Source of the DNA: Okapia johnstoni
Lineage: Eukaryota; Chordata; Mammalia; Artiodactyla; Giraffidae
Assembly (NCBI GenBank): GCA_024291935.2
Contig: CM044307.1
Span: 102,925,461-102,989,460, forward strand
Reading direction: 5' to 3'
Length of the DNA: 64,000 nucleotides
Shown: in pieces, positions 21,836 to 32,789 of the stretch
How the letters are laid out: every line of letters starts with the position of its first letter
Numbering within the stretch: the first letter of the stretch is position 1
The notes under the pieces: generated by a model
What the model was told of the DNA's origin: nothing
Seen by the model: only the letters and a program-made list of their open reading frames with translations
Databases searched by the model: none
Program-made: the position numbers and the translations under genes

Positions 21836-22109
21836 TGGGAGACCTAGGTTCAATCCCTGGGTCAGGAAGATCCCCTGGAGAAGGAACTGCCAACCCACTC
21901 CAGTATTCTTGCCTGGAGAATCCCATGGACAGGGGAGCCTGGTGGGATACAGTCCACAGGGTGGAAAATTCGGACATGACTGAGAGACAAACACAAAACA
22001 CAATATTAAGTTAGATAAGTCTGAATGATACTTTTCTAAAAGAGAAGTCAAAAATTCTTTGCTGTTTACTAATTAGTCCTCATGATAATACAACTTAGCA
22101 GTTAAGGCA

Positions 22110-22205
22110 GTTAGTTTAAAATTAGAACTGAGTACATTTGGTCACTATCACTTACCAGCTATGACCTTCAATACATTTTTTAAGCTATCTAATCCTGAGT
22201 TTGAT
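22110..22205 (+). mobile_element. MIR SINE fragment
   Basis: 'cacttaccagctatgacctt' and 'taagctatctaatcctgagt' resemble the MIR 3' half. Short and diverged. Confidence 0.5.
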
Positions 22206-22244
22206 GGTGGTGGTGGTTTAGTCACATAGTCTTTAAAAAAGACA

Positions 22245-23125
22245 TATAGGATTAAAATCATATGATCATCTCAATGGATGCAGAAAAAGCATTTACAAAA
22301 TTCAACACCTATTCATAATAAAAGCTGGTGACAAAGTTGGTGTAGAAGGAACATATCTCAACATAATAAAGGTCATTTAGGACAAGCTCATAGCTAACAT
22401 TATACTCAATGGTGAAAAATGGAAAGCTTTTCCTCTAAAATTAGGGGAAAGACAAGGACGTCCACTCTCATCATTTCTATTTGACATAATATTGGTCATA
22501 GTCATAGCCATAGCAATCAGACAAAAAAAAAAGAGAAAAAAGAAAACAAATAAAAAGGCATAAAAATTGGTGGGAAAAAGTAAAACTGTTGCTATTTGCA
22601 GATGACATGATACTATATATAGAAAACCCTAAAGTTTCCACCCCAAAACCTGTTAGAACTAATAAGTGGATTCAGCAAGGATATTACTCAGCCATAACAA
22701 ACAATGAGATTTTGCAACAACATGGATGAAACTGGAGGCTATTTTTCTGAGTGAAGTAAGTCAGATAGAGAAAAGTAAATATTGTATATCATTACTTATA
22801 ATGTGGAATCTAAAAAATAAAACAAATGAGTTAATATACCAAAACAGAAACAGATTCCTAGACACAGACAACAAACTAGTGGTTACCAGTGGGGAGAGAA
22901 GTCAGAGGAGGAGCAGGATCGAGGAAAGAGATTAACAGGTACAAATTATTAGGTATAAAATAATTAAATACAAGAATGTAATATATACAACAGGGAATAT
23001 AATCATTTATTTATAATAACTTTAAATGGAGTATCATCTATAAAAACATCAAATTGCTATGTTGTACACTTCAAACTAATATGATATTATGAATCAATTA
23101 TATTCAATTTTTAGAAAGTTAAAAA
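22245..23125 (+). mobile_element. L1 LINE with internal deletion
   Basis: 22250-22670 covers the L1 RT region; the active-site codons are visible at about 22598-22625 ('gcagatgacatgatactata', FADDMILYI). At about 22680 the text jumps from 'gtggattcagcaagg' directly to 'atattactcagccataacaa', which belongs near the ORF2 C-terminus, so more than 1 kb of ORF2 is missing. It then runs through the 3' UTR to an A-rich end near 23125. Non-coding: an A-rich insertion near 22525-22560 also breaks the frame. Confidence 0.85.
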
Positions 23126-23456
23126 AAACAGTAAATGATAATTCATACACTAGTTTTAAATAATCAAATAAAATAATACCTAAAAAGAACTAAACATAAT
23201 ATCTAGTACATGATAAGCTTTCAAATATTATGTGGTATGATTATCCATCTTGGAAATTAATATATTTAATCATGCAGAAATAAAGAATTTTGGCCTTTAT
23301 CTTATTTTAAATATCAGCATTACCCATTCTAATTGCCATCTCAAATACAATTGAGTGGTGGTGAAATTTCTGGGAAAAGAGTTAAAAATGTCAAGAAATT
23401 TTTTTGAGATCAATTATTTCATAGTTTCTCTTTTGAACTGGTGTCCTTTGTGTACA
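23126..23456. other. AT-rich DNA
   Basis: No feature recognised before the BovB target-site duplication. Confidence 0.5.
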
Positions 23457-23727
23457 TACTATTGACAGTTCAGTTCAGTCCAGTAGCTCAGTCGTGTCCG
23501 ACTCGTTGCAAACCGTGAACCGCAGCACACCAGGCATCCATGGCCATCACCAACTCCCAGAGTCCACCCAAACAAATGGCCATTGTGTTGGTTGATGGCA
23601 TCCAACCATATCATCCTCTGTCGTCCCCTTCTCCTCCTGCCCTCAATCTTTCCCAGCATCAGGGACTTTTCAAATGAGTCAGCTATCTGCATCAGGTGGC
23701 CAAAGTATGGAAGTTTCAGCTTCAGCA

Positions 23728-24672
23728 TCAGTCCCTCCAATGAATACCAAGGACTGATCTCTTTAGGATGGACTGGTTGGATCTCCTTGCAGTCCAAGGG
23801 GCTCTCAAGAGTCTTCTCCAACACCACAGTTCCAAAGCATCAATTCTTCGGTGCTCAGCTTTCTTTATAGTCCAACTCTCACATCTATACATGACTACTG
23901 GAAAAACCATAGCCTTGACTAGATGGACCTTTGTTGGCAAAGTAATGTCTCTGCTTTTTAATATGCTGTCTAGGTTGGTCATAACTTTCCTTCCAAGGAG
24001 TAAGCGTCTTTTAATTTCATGGCTGCAGTCACCATCAGCAGTGATTTTGGAGCCCAGAAAAATAAAGTCATTCACTGTTTCCACTGTTTCCCCATTTATT
24101 TGCCATGAAGTGATACAACCGGATGCCATAATCTTAGTTTTCTGAATGTTGAGCTTTAAGCCAAATTTTTCACTCTCCTCTTTCACTTTCATCAAGAGGC
24201 TCTTTAGTTCTTCTTCACTTTCTGCCATAAGGGTGGTGTCATCTGCATATCTGAGGTTATTGATATTTCTCCCGGCAATCTTGATTCCAGCTTGTGCTTC
24301 ATCCAGTGCAGCGTTTCTCATGATGTACTCTGCATATAAGTTAAATAAGCAGGGTGACAGTATACAGCCTTGACGTTCTCCTTTTCCTATTTGGAACCAG
24401 TCTGTTTTTCCATGTCCAGTTCTACGTGTTGCCTCCTGACCTGTATACAGGTTTCTCAAGAGGCAGGTAAGGTGGTCTGGTATTCCCATCTCTTTCAGAA
24501 TTTTCCACAGTTGATTGTGATCCATACAGTCAAAGGCTTTGGCATAGTCAATGAAGCAGATAGAGATTTTTTTGGAACTCTCTTGCTTTTTTGATGATCC
24601 ATTGGATGTTGGCAATTGGATGTCTGGTTCCTCTGCCTTTTCTAAAGCCAGCTTGAACATCTGGAAGTTCAC
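23728..24672 (-). pseudogene. BovB reverse transcriptase, long intact frame
   Basis: 314 open codons. FIDYAKAFDCMDHNQLWKIL carries the RT metal-binding aspartate (FxDYxKAFD). ERQGCILSPCLFNLYAEYIM is the RT 'QGxxLSPxLF' block, and NNLRYADDTTLMAESEEELK holds the catalytic YADD. The C-terminal part follows (WTIKKAEHRRIDALELWCWR). In a live element this enzyme makes cDNA at the nicked target and can also act on Bov-tA and Bov-A RNAs. Here it is cut from the endonuclease by frameshifts. Confidence 0.9.
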
Positions 24673-24757
24673 AGTTCATGTATTACTGAAGCCTGGCTTG
24701 GAGAATTTCAAGCATTACTTTACTAGTGTATGAGATGAGTGCAATTATGCAGTAGTT

Positions 24758-25327
24758 TCAGCATTCTTTTGCATTGCTTTTCTTTGGAATTGAAATGAAA
24801 ACTGACCTTTTCCACTGCTGAGTTTTCCAAATTTGCTGGCATATTGAGTGCAGCAATTTCACAGCATTATCTTTTAGGATTTGAAATAGCTCAACTGGAA
24901 TTCCATAACTTCCACTAGCTTTGTTCATAGTGATGCTTCCTAAGGCCCACTTGACTTCACATTCCAGAATGTCTGGCTCTAGGTGAGTGTGAGTGATCAC
25001 ACCTTCGTGATTATCTGGGTCGTGAAGATGTTTTTTGTATAGTTCTTCTGTGTATTCTTGCCACCTCTTCTTAATAACTTCCGCTTCTGTTAGGTCTATA
25101 CCATTTCTGTCCTTTATTGAGCCCATCTTTGCATGAAATCTTCCCTTGTTATCGCTAATTTTCTTGAAGAGATCTCTAGTCTTTCCCATCCTATTGTTTT
25201 CCTCTATTTCTTTACATTGATCGCTGAGGAAGTCTTTCTTATCTCTCCTTGCTATTCTTTGGAACTCTGCATTCAAATGGGTATATCTTTCCTTTTCTCC
25301 TTTGCTTTTCACTTCTCTTCTTTTCAC
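24758..25327 (-). pseudogene. BovB linker between endonuclease and RT
   Basis: 189 open codons. MKRREVKSKGEKERYTHLNA at the start and DPDNHEGVITHTHLEPDILE further on match the BovB region between the endonuclease and the reverse transcriptase. One frameshift separates it from the RT frame at 24672-23728. Confidence 0.8.
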
Positions 25328-25905
25328 AGCTATTTGTAAGGCCTCCTCAGACAGCCTTTTTGCTTTTTTGCATTTCTTTTTCTTGGGGATGGTCTTGATC
25401 CCTGTCTCTTGTACAATGTCATAAATCTCATTCCATAGTTCATCAGCCTATCAGATCTAGTCCCATAAATCTATTTCTCACTTCTACTGTATAGTCATAA
25501 GGGATTTGATTTAGGTCATACTTGACTGGTCTAGTGGTTTTCCCCACTTTCTTCAATTTCAGTCTGAATTTGGCAATAAGGAGTTCATGATCTGAGCCAC
25601 AGTCACCTCCCAGTCTTGTTTTTGCTGACTGTATAGAGCTTCTCCATCTTTGGCTACAAAGAATATAATCAGTCTTATTTCGGTGCTGATTTTCTGGTCA
25701 TGTCCATGTGTAGAGTCTTCTCTTGTGTTGTTGGAAGAGGATGTTTGCTATGACCAGTGCATTCTCTTGTCAGAACTCTGTTAGCCTTTGCTGTACTCCA
25801 AGGCCAAATTTCCCTGTTACTCCAGGTGTTTCTTGACTTCCTACTTTTGCATTCCAGTCTCCTATAATGAAAAGGACATATTTTGGGGTTTAGTTCTAAA
25901 AGGTC

Positions 25906-26343
25906 TCATAGGTCTTCATAGAACCGTTCAACTTCAGCTTCTTCAGTGTTACTGGTTGGGGCATAGACTTGGATTACCGTGATATTGAATGGTTTGCCTT
26001 GGAAACGAACAGAGATCATTCTGTCATTTTTGAGATTGCATCCAAGTACTGCATTTCGGACTCTTTTTTTGACCATGATGGCTACTCCACTTCTTCCAAG
26101 GGATTCTTGCCCACAGTAGTAGATATAATGGTCATCTAAGTTAAATTCACCCATTCCAGTCCATCTTAGTTCGCTGATTCCTAGAATGTCGATGTTCACT
26201 CTTGCCATCTCCTGTTTGACCACTTCCAACTTACTTTGATTCATGGACCTAATATTCCAGGTTCCTATGCAATATTGCTCTTTACAGCATCGAACCTTGC
26301 TTCTATCACCAGTCCCATCCACAACTGGGTGTTGTTTTTGCAA
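25906..26343 (-). pseudogene. BovB endonuclease domain, N-terminal part
   Basis: A 145-codon open stretch. It includes the BovB start region MNQSKLEVVKQEMARVNIDI and the APE-type endonuclease beginning (IDILGISELRWTGMGEFN, where the E is the family's metal-binding glutamate). The frame ends at 25906, before the GDxN and SDH motifs, which lie further left in other frames. In an intact element this domain nicks the target DNA to prime reverse transcription. Here it is only a remnant. Confidence 0.85.
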
Positions 26344-26374
26344 TACTATTCAACACTATTTCTACTATTGACAG

Positions 26375-26920
26375 TAGAATATTCAAAATCACTAAAAACT
26401 TGTTTTTTTTGTCCTTGGAAACAGATTTAGTCAATCTGATAAATTATTGCAGTTATAAATAATTTTGTTCCCATATGTGTGTATGTGCTACCTGTGTAAA
26501 GACAAAGAGAAAAAGAAAAAAGAAAAACAAAAAAAGAAATGAGGAAAACAGTTAAAGGCACCAAAGACTCACTGGTGTCAGAATATATTACGAGATATTG
26601 TGAATTTTTTGTTGGGAAATGAACTCTGTTTGCAGAAGACATTGTCATAGCATGGTCCCTATGGAGGAAATAATAACAGAAGCTTCACGTTCTCATTTTA
26701 TGATATACTAAGTGGAATTAAACTCAAATAAGTGACCCAAAGTCTGCTCATTCCTCTATAAAGTAGTGCTTTGTAAATTCAAGGGCTTGTGTTTTGGGAA
26801 TCAGCTACTGTAGAATATAGTATTCTACTATAGTAGAATATACTATTCTATTACAGTATTCTAATATACTGTAGAATATACTATCAGTATTGATAAAATT
26901 ATCCAAATATTAATTGCTAA
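26375..26920. other. single-copy AT-rich DNA with a palindrome
   Basis: A purine-rich patch at 26498-26545 and the palindrome at 26811-26850; no gene or known repeat recognised. Confidence 0.5.
26811..26850. repeat. 40-bp imperfect palindrome
   Basis: The central 20 bp (26821-26840, 'tattctactatagtagaata') is perfectly self-complementary. After three unpaired positions, seven more bases pair on each side ('tagaata' / 'tattcta'). Related 'tgtagaatata' text recurs at 26869-26880. It could form a cruciform; I know no family. Confidence 0.8.
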
Positions 26921-27015
26921 TAAATGTTTACAGTTTATCAGATATGATGGATCCAACTATTCACCAAGTCTCTTATTTTGATTAACCTAACATCCTCTAA
27001 GTAGGAATAGTTTTA
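26921..27015 (+). mobile_element. MIR SINE, weak
   Basis: 'tttacagtttatcagatatg', 'accaagtctcttattttgat', 'acatcctctaagtaggaata' fits the MIR middle with heavy decay. Confidence 0.4.
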
Positions 27016-27019
27016 CAAA

Positions 27020-27445
27020 GTTGAAACTGGTTAGCTATGTTGTCATATAAAAGCAGGAGGTTGGCTTCTATCTCATTGTGGTAAATTGTACACTAACCAC
27101 TCCCAATGAATCACACTTTCCAATATTCATAACTTTCAGTGGCCCTCACTTGACTCTGGGCTTAGCCATCTGAGTTGCTTTACCATGGGGATATCAGCAA
27201 AAGTGACACAAGCAGTGGATTAAGAACTTAATCATGCAGTCTCCCCTCTTGGAATGCTACCTCTATCATGTGAAACAGGGACCAATCTCTAGTCAGTACT
27301 AGAGGTGAGTACACCTGCGTGAGTGAACCACAGGAAACCAACAGAAAAACAACCCACCAAAACCACAGGGACATAAAAAATGGTTAAATTATTATATTAA
27401 TTCACTAAATTGTGGAGTTATTTGTTTGCAGCAATACATTACTGT
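27020..27445 (+). mobile_element. MLT1-type (MaLR) LTR, diverged
   Basis: Several landmarks of an old MaLR LTR are in order: 'cccaatgaatcacactttcc', 'cttgactctgggcttagcca', 'tgagttgctttaccatgggg', 'aatcatgcagtctccc', 'cactaaattgtggagttatt' and 'tgtttgcagcaatacattac' at the end. The next ~150 bp ('gaatttagtgctagaagtgg') read like the first part of the MaLR internal region. Confidence 0.55.
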
Positions 27446-27669
27446 ATTAAGAATTTAGTGCTAGAAGTGGTGGACAAAACTCAGAACATGTGACATTACT
27501 TTTGAGACTGGGCAGTGGGCAGAGTCTCTAATGGCAGCAAGGAACTAGAGTGGTTGAATGAGCCATAGGAATCCAGTGCTAAAGACTGGAAGCATGGTGA
27601 GCTGTATTTTTGTAGTAGCAAAGCAATTAGTAAATTTGTTATCCACAGTAACTTTAAAAGATAAAGTAT

Positions 27670-27795
27670 TCCTGGGAATTCCCTAGTGATTCAGTGGTTA
27701 GGACTCCAAGTTTTCACTGCTGAGGATGTGGATGCAATCCCTGGTCAGGGAACTAAGATCCTACAAGCCATCTGTATGGTACAGCCACAAAAGAA
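27670..27795 (+). mobile_element. CHR-type tRNA SINE (cetartiodactyl)
   Basis: 'gggaattccctagtgattca', 'gtggttaggactccaagttt', 'tgcaatccctggtcagggaa', 'ctaagatcctacaagcca' is the CHR-1/CHR-2 layout with tRNA-like A and B boxes. It is older than the Bov-tA copies and supports a cetartiodactyl origin. Confidence 0.85.
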
Positions 27796-27809
27796 ATATA
27801 TATATATAA

Positions 27810-28670
27810 TATTTCTAATGAACCTGAGGATTTAGGTGATTGATTTCCAAGCTGAATGTTGGAATTGTCCATTACCTTCTTTTACCAACATATGTGAAAA
27901 GGAGTGAGAAGGAATCCCAAGATAGAACTGCTTAGTACATGAACAGAATTTGGTGTGCCATTTTAATTAAATTTTAAGCCTGGGGTTAAATGAATGCATT
28001 TAATTCTTTCCCCAAATTTTCCTGAGGTCAGGTTTGTGGCCAGGAATCATTAAGAAGTATTTCTTTCCTTTCCGTCAGAACAAATGCCAACCAAGTCTCT
28101 ATCAGCAGTATACCTTTTTGTGGTGTATTTTGGTTTGGGGGTGGGTGTTGTTTGTTTGGTTGGTTCTTTGGGGTTTTCCCAATGACAATATCACCTTAAT
28201 GGATCCTGACATTGTAAAGGGATTTTCCTATGTAACTTCCATCCAAAGTGTGGTGTGTCTCTCCCCGCAGAGGATTCATAGATATTTCCAGGGTGAATTC
28301 TACTTTAGTGGTATTCACCCTTCTGGATTCACAGCTTTTCCATGTATGTTACCTCTAAGATTTTCTACTGTGTTCTCATTCACTCATTTGTGAATAGATA
28401 CAGGGAAGGATCACTTTGGTAGGACCTGAACATTGTATAATTTGGAGGACATTTGTTAAGAAAAAGAATGCCAAAGGATAAATACAAATTTCCTCAGGCC
28501 TTAGAATGGGCCTTGAAACTTAAGCTTCAATAAACCTTATGGTAAATCTCCCTCCAGTTTACATTTCTTATATATTTTATTTATAAATTTTAGGTTACAT
28601 ATAAAAAGAATTTCTCGAGACATCTAATGTATTGTATCACTGGAAATAGAAGTATAGTTACTGCTCAGTA
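27810..28670. other. single-copy DNA
   Basis: A 119-codon open frame at 28034-28393 (plus) contains a W- and V-rich run that comes from a GT-rich tract. It has no recognisable domain, so I do not call it a gene. Confidence 0.45.
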
Positions 28671-28674
28671 TATA

Positions 28675-28775
28675 CTTTCTCTGTTTGATTGTAGTTCCCT
28701 GAAAATAGCAGCAGGGACTTTCTAGCTGACTATGTCCTCAACATTGGATGCTCAGTAAATGTTTGATGAATGAAT
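28675..28775 (+). mobile_element. L2 LINE 3' end
   Basis: 'gattgtagttccctgaaaat', 'agcagcagggactttctagc', 'tgctcagtaaatgtttgatg' and 'aatgaatg' make a clear L2 3' terminus. Confidence 0.75.
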
Positions 28776-29258
28776 GTTTGAACTGACAATAAGTTGAACT
28801 CACTTTATTGGTCAGATATCTTTATGCAAAAACATGAAATGGAACTCAAGAGTATAGAATTAAATAAGCAAATGTAAAAATTAATTAATTCAATAACCTA
28901 ACAGCAGATTACACCAGTTGAATCAAAAGGCAATTCTCTTTTGAAATCAGATTGTTCTGAAGAAGTCACCCTTAAATTCTTGAAACAATGAAATCAGTCA
29001 ATAATAAACTCCCTCAACATTTTCAATCCAAATTTTCTCCCAAGTTATAAGATTGGGAACTCTGAACAGTCAGTGAGAATATGCAGAGTTGTTTTGCAGA
29101 GGAAAATTGGCCTCTGTAGACATGCCTCCCACCCACATCCATAGCAAAGGGAACTGTTTAGGTAAGAATATTAATACGTGTTTTAGAATTATAGAAGGAT
29201 GACAACTTTGCCCTTTAACATCTGATGGCTAAGGTTGTCAGGGCACTTGTTAAAGACT
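28776..29258. other. single-copy DNA
   Basis: Nothing recognised. Confidence 0.5.
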
Positions 29259-29270
29259 ACCTTAAAATAT

Positions 29271-29383
29271 GTGTGTGTGCTCAGTCATGTCCAACTCTTT
29301 GCAACCCCATGGACTGTAGCCTACCAGGCTCCTCTGTCCCTGGAATTTTCCAGGCAAGAATACTGGAGTGAGTTTCTATTTCC
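29271..29383 (-). mobile_element. Bov-A body fragment, with target-site duplication
   Basis: Reverse Bov-A body without a tRNA head ('gctcagtcatgtccaact', 'gcaagaatactggagtgag'). The direct repeats 'accttaaaatat' (29259-29270) and 'accctaaaatat' (29384-29395), with one mismatch, show that the truncated copy inserted as such. Confidence 0.9.
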
Positions 29384-29399
29384 ACCCTAAAATATAGAT

Positions 29400-30164
29400 A
29401 TATGAGAATAACAGTTTCCTGAGGTGGTAAGTCTCCATTCATCTGGGTTTGGTAAATTCTGTCTCTGTAATGAATTAGACATGGGTCACATGAAGTACCT
29501 GAACCATAATAGCTTAGCATCCCATAGAAATGCCTTGACTGAATTATTTGCTATTCTTTCCTATGATTTAATGCTGTACTTCCCCCTTTGTAAGAGGTCA
29601 AACAAAAACTCTTTATCTGAACAGTGTTTTTATTCCTTTGGTACAAACAAAAATGAAGACATTATCAACTGACAAGGCTGCCCATTATACACAAATCTCC
29701 ATGATATATGTCTCACTAAATTTATTTCCAAGAAATAATTTGCCCCTGCAGAGGAATTTATAAGCCTTTGATATCAGACATGAATATTACTTAGCTCAGT
29801 ATGTTTCTTTTCCTTTTTTTTTTTTTTTTTTTGCTATAGCTGCCAAGAAACTAAGCCAAAGTTTGTGCCCAGCAGTAGTAATGAGGTCATCTGAGAAATC
29901 TGGTGACATAAAGTCCTTATGTTTCTCTAAGCTTGTCTCTCTTCTTGAATTTAACATAAGTTAAAACTGTGTATTTCATGTCTAAATCATTTGAAAGTAG
30001 CTGAGGTTGAGATAAAAAAATAAATAGTATACATTTTAAAAAGCTATATTTGTCATCATTATAGCCATTGTCTTCTGTGTATAAAATATAGATGAAATAT
30101 GATGTATCAGTTAAAATTTTCCTAGTGTAAATCAACTATATACCTCAAATATTCATATAAATAT
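29400..30164. other. single-copy DNA with a T18 tract
   Basis: T18 at 29815-29832. No source element is visible behind the tract, so it may be a decayed minus-strand poly(A) tail. Nothing else recognised. Confidence 0.45.
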
Positions 30165-30300
30165 TATTCATTAATCCATTTTTTCATAAATACTGAGTTT
30201 CTACAACAGGCCTGTTTAAAGAAGATTGTGCCAGGTATTGTGTGGGGGGGAATTATAAAAGTACCATTCAATCCCTTAAACTAAAAATCTAGTCAAAGAA
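30165..30300 (-). mobile_element. L2 LINE fragment
   Basis: 'tcattaatccattttttcat', 'aaatactgagtttctacaac', 'gtgccaggtattgtgtgggg' is the reverse of the L2 3' end. Confidence 0.55.
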
Positions 30301-30854
30301 ATGGGAATCTAAAATTCAGGTAACACCAAAGGCATATAACTATCAGTCAAAGGTCCAGCATGTTCTAGGAAATGAGCACAGTAATTCAATCAGCTCTCTG
30401 TGGGGTCATTATTCCCTAGTCCCCATGGAAATGTATACCTGACACTGGGATTTATCCTCCAGTCAACAAATTACACTTTTATTGTTATGTGGCCTTATCT
30501 TTTCAGTATATTTTAGAATTGTTCTAATGATAGAGCCTATTAGGCCTCCAGTTCTAGCTTTATTAACCTGGCTTGAATTAAAAGCTTATCTGGAAGAAAA
30601 TAAAATATCAGTTGTAAAAAGACAGACCCTAGCAGAATAAACAAACCAAATGGATTGGCAAGTGGCCTTTCAAACTGAGGAAAGCAGGATATGAGTCATT
30701 GACTCTCAATGAGGAAGAATCCAGATGGACTAGTGTTTATTCTACCATATAGTGCTTTAATCGGGGTTATAGCAAACGAGCTCAATTACCAGGCAGCATA
30801 TAATGCAACATGCCTATGTATAACAGTATATGATGATATTTTATTGTCATTTAT
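30301..30854. other. single-copy DNA
   Basis: Nothing recognised. Confidence 0.5.
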
Positions 30855-30985
30855 TAGCTTGCATCCTTGTCTCTCCCCCACTAGATAAGCAGGGAAGAAT
30901 TTTCCCCAGTCTTGCTCAGCATAGGATCCCTAATGCATAGAACAGTGAAAGACACATGCTAGATAAATGCTGCTGATGGAAAGGG
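30855..30985 (+). mobile_element. L2 LINE 3' end
   Basis: 'ctctcccccactagataagc', 'agggaagaattttccccagt', 'ccctaatgcatagaacagtg' and 'catgctagataaatgctgct' match the L2 3' terminus. Confidence 0.7.
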
Positions 30986-30989
30986 TTAA

Positions 30990-31679
30990 ATAATAAATGA
31001 TTGATACAAAGAGTAAACTATGCAGAAGTCTAGAAGAAAAGAGGATCCTACACTCTTGGAGTGTTGTCTTAGGTTAGATTTCTCCCCATATAGACAAGGA
31101 TTCAAGAGTAAATGATGTCTTTGGGAGGTGATCACAGGAAGCACTGGGAAGGAAGCAGAAACATGAGATAGGGAAGAGAGGGAAGCCAAGAAGAGGTATG
31201 TTATCTGGAAGATTCCCATGTCCGGTTACCAGTTTGATCTGTGATCAACTGGGAGCTTTAAGAGATGCTAGACTATAATTCAGAATTCTCCCTCCTTAGA
31301 GGTGAGAAACATGGAGTGTTTATCCTCCAACTTCCATCTAACTTTGGCTAAGGACGGATGCTGAGAATATTAACTACAACCTCCTCCATTCCTGTTCTGT
31401 GTGAACTGAGAGACCAGCCTCTGCAGAGAACTGAAGTCTCTTGAACTAGGATGCAGTAGGCAGGCATTGAAATAAGGAGTGCAGAGAAGATACCGGCAGG
31501 GCAGCAATAGTGTCTACTAAAAGCATTATTGAAATAGAGGAATTAAAAGTAGCACCGCGCAGTTGAAAAATGAATAGAATTCAAATTGACAAAAGAAGAA
31601 TCAAGCCAGAGGGGTAGAAGAAGTGAGACATAAAACCAAACCTAATGGATTGGAGGATTAGTGAGAATTAGTTTTAAAA
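30990..31679. other. single-copy DNA
   Basis: Nothing recognised. The minus-strand frame 31219-30986 has no protein character. Confidence 0.45.
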
Positions 31680-31990
31680 GTCCATTGGTTCCAAATCACA
31701 AGGGTCTTAAAGGTGACCAAGGACTTTGGACTTTACCCTGAAAACAAAAGAAACCCTGGAAGATTTTCAAACATAAGAATAAAATGAAGAAACAGAATAA
31801 CAAAGATTAATTTGTCAGCTCTAAATAGGAAGAAATGAAATATTGTGATCTTGAAGTGTTTTCCACATTATATTGTAATTCAGGTTTGAGAAGCCTGGAC
31901 TAGAATGGTGGAATTAAGGCAGGAAACAACTAAAAGGCAAATAAGATGTAGTAGACTAACTAGAGGAAGAGCAGGAGAGGAGGAGCCCAA
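31680..31990 (-). mobile_element. L2 LINE, C-terminal coding region
   Basis: Antisense L2: 'ggactttggactttaccctg', 'ggaagattttcaaacataag', later 'actagaatggtggaattaag' and 'agtagactaactagagg'. It is part of a series of L2 pieces in the window. Confidence 0.6.
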
Positions 31991-32060
31991 GATTGTCAGT
32001 GTTGAAGTTAGTTGGTCATGACAATTGTGCTTTGACTCAGTCCTAAATTATAGGACTAAT

Positions 32061-32281
32061 TGGGCTTCCCTGGTGGCTCAGATGGTAAAGAATCTGCCTG
32101 CAACTTGAGAGACCTGGGTTTGATCCCTGGGTTGGGAAGATCCTCTGCAGAAGGGAATGGCTACCAACTCCAGTATTTTTGCCTGGAGAATTCTATGGAC
32201 AGAGGATCCTTGTGGGCTGCAGTCCATAAGGTCATAAAGATTCGGACACAACTGGGTGACTGACACTATCACTTTCACTTT
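32061..32281 (+). mobile_element. Bov-tA SINE, complete
   Basis: tRNA-Glu-like head ('gggcttccctggtggctcag', B box 'gggtttgatccctggg') followed by a Bov-A body ending 'cactatcactttcac'. Full length. It contains its own pol III promoter boxes but no gene. Confidence 0.95.
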
Positions 32282-32599
32282 TTGGCATTGGTGAGTTTAG
32301 TCTGCGTGTGCATAGAATTATTTGGTACCAATCTATTGTATCATAAAAATGAAATTTTAGAGAAAATAAAAGATTATATTTTAAAGCCTCTTTACATGAA
32401 GAAGGTAAGTTGTTGAGTGATCCTACTGTGCTATATTATTATGTTATGGACTGTTAGCTAGCAGCCTAAAGTAGCTAGCATTGAGGTAAGGTAAAATTTT
32501 GTCTGCATGCAGGGTTCGGAGCTGACATATTCATACCTCTCCCTGACTCTGTAGCTAGTCTATCAGATAGTAACAGATGGCATGTCTTCAAGAGACACT
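32282..32599. other. single-copy DNA
   Basis: Nothing recognised. Confidence 0.5.
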
Positions 32600-32785
32600 A
32601 TGATTCATATGTATTAGTGCATTTAATCTTCCAAATAACCAATCAGGAAGTTGCTAGTGTCCTCATTTAAAAATAAGAAAATTAAGACAAATAAATAAAA
32701 GTAGGTTTCCCCAAAGTCACACAAACAGAAGATGGCAGAATTAAAAGTAGATGACAGGCAACCTTTTTCCAGAGCCACACTCTCA
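32600..32785 (+). mobile_element. MIR SINE, nearly full length
   Basis: 'ttagtgcatttaatcttcca', 'gtgtcctcatttaaaaataa', 'ccccaaagtcacacaaacag', 'gatggcagaattaaaagtag' and 'tttttccagagccacactct' give almost the whole MIR in order. Confidence 0.8.
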
Positions 32786-32789
32786 ACCC

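Larger units (their letters stand above)
21561..22001 (+). mobile_element. Bov-tA SINE (outer copy), split by another Bov-tA
   Basis: The plus-strand tRNA head starts at 21563 ('ggcttccttggtggcttaga') and stops at 21611. It resumes after the inner SINE at about 21822-21840 ('gtgggagacctaggttcaat') and finishes with a Bov-A body to about 21995. The 10-bp direct repeat 'aatattaagt' at 21551-21560 and 22002-22011 shows that the outer element and its contents form one insertion. Confidence 0.9.
23469..26362 (-). mobile_element. BovB LINE, 2.9 kb, with perfect target-site duplication
   Basis: The reverse BovB starts with its 3'-terminal repeat at the left and extends back to the short stretch upstream of the endonuclease start. 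The 12-bp direct repeat 'tactattgacag' is identical at 23457-23468 and 26363-26374, which defines the insertion. It contains nearly the whole BovB ORF (endonuclease at the right, RT in the middle, C-terminal region at the left), but lacks most of the 5' UTR. Frameshifts and stops split the ORF, so it is inactive. Confidence 0.97.

Noticed and set aside
21143..22051. Long open frames on both strands (up to 189 codons)
   Set aside because: All are translations of Bov-A2 and Bov-tA SINEs; the serine run is the (AGC)7 tail.
28034..28393. 119-codon open frame rich in W, V and L
   Set aside because: The tryptophan run comes from a GT-rich tract, there is no domain, and the rest looks random.
29815..29832. 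T18 as the tail of a minus-strand retrocopy
   Set aside because: The sequence to its right has no recognisable gene or repeat and no flanking duplication was found.
32061..32130. Possible tRNA gene (A and B boxes)
   Set aside because: It is the tRNA-derived head of a Bov-tA SINE; the cloverleaf is not maintained and the SINE body follows directly. The same holds for the other SINE heads.
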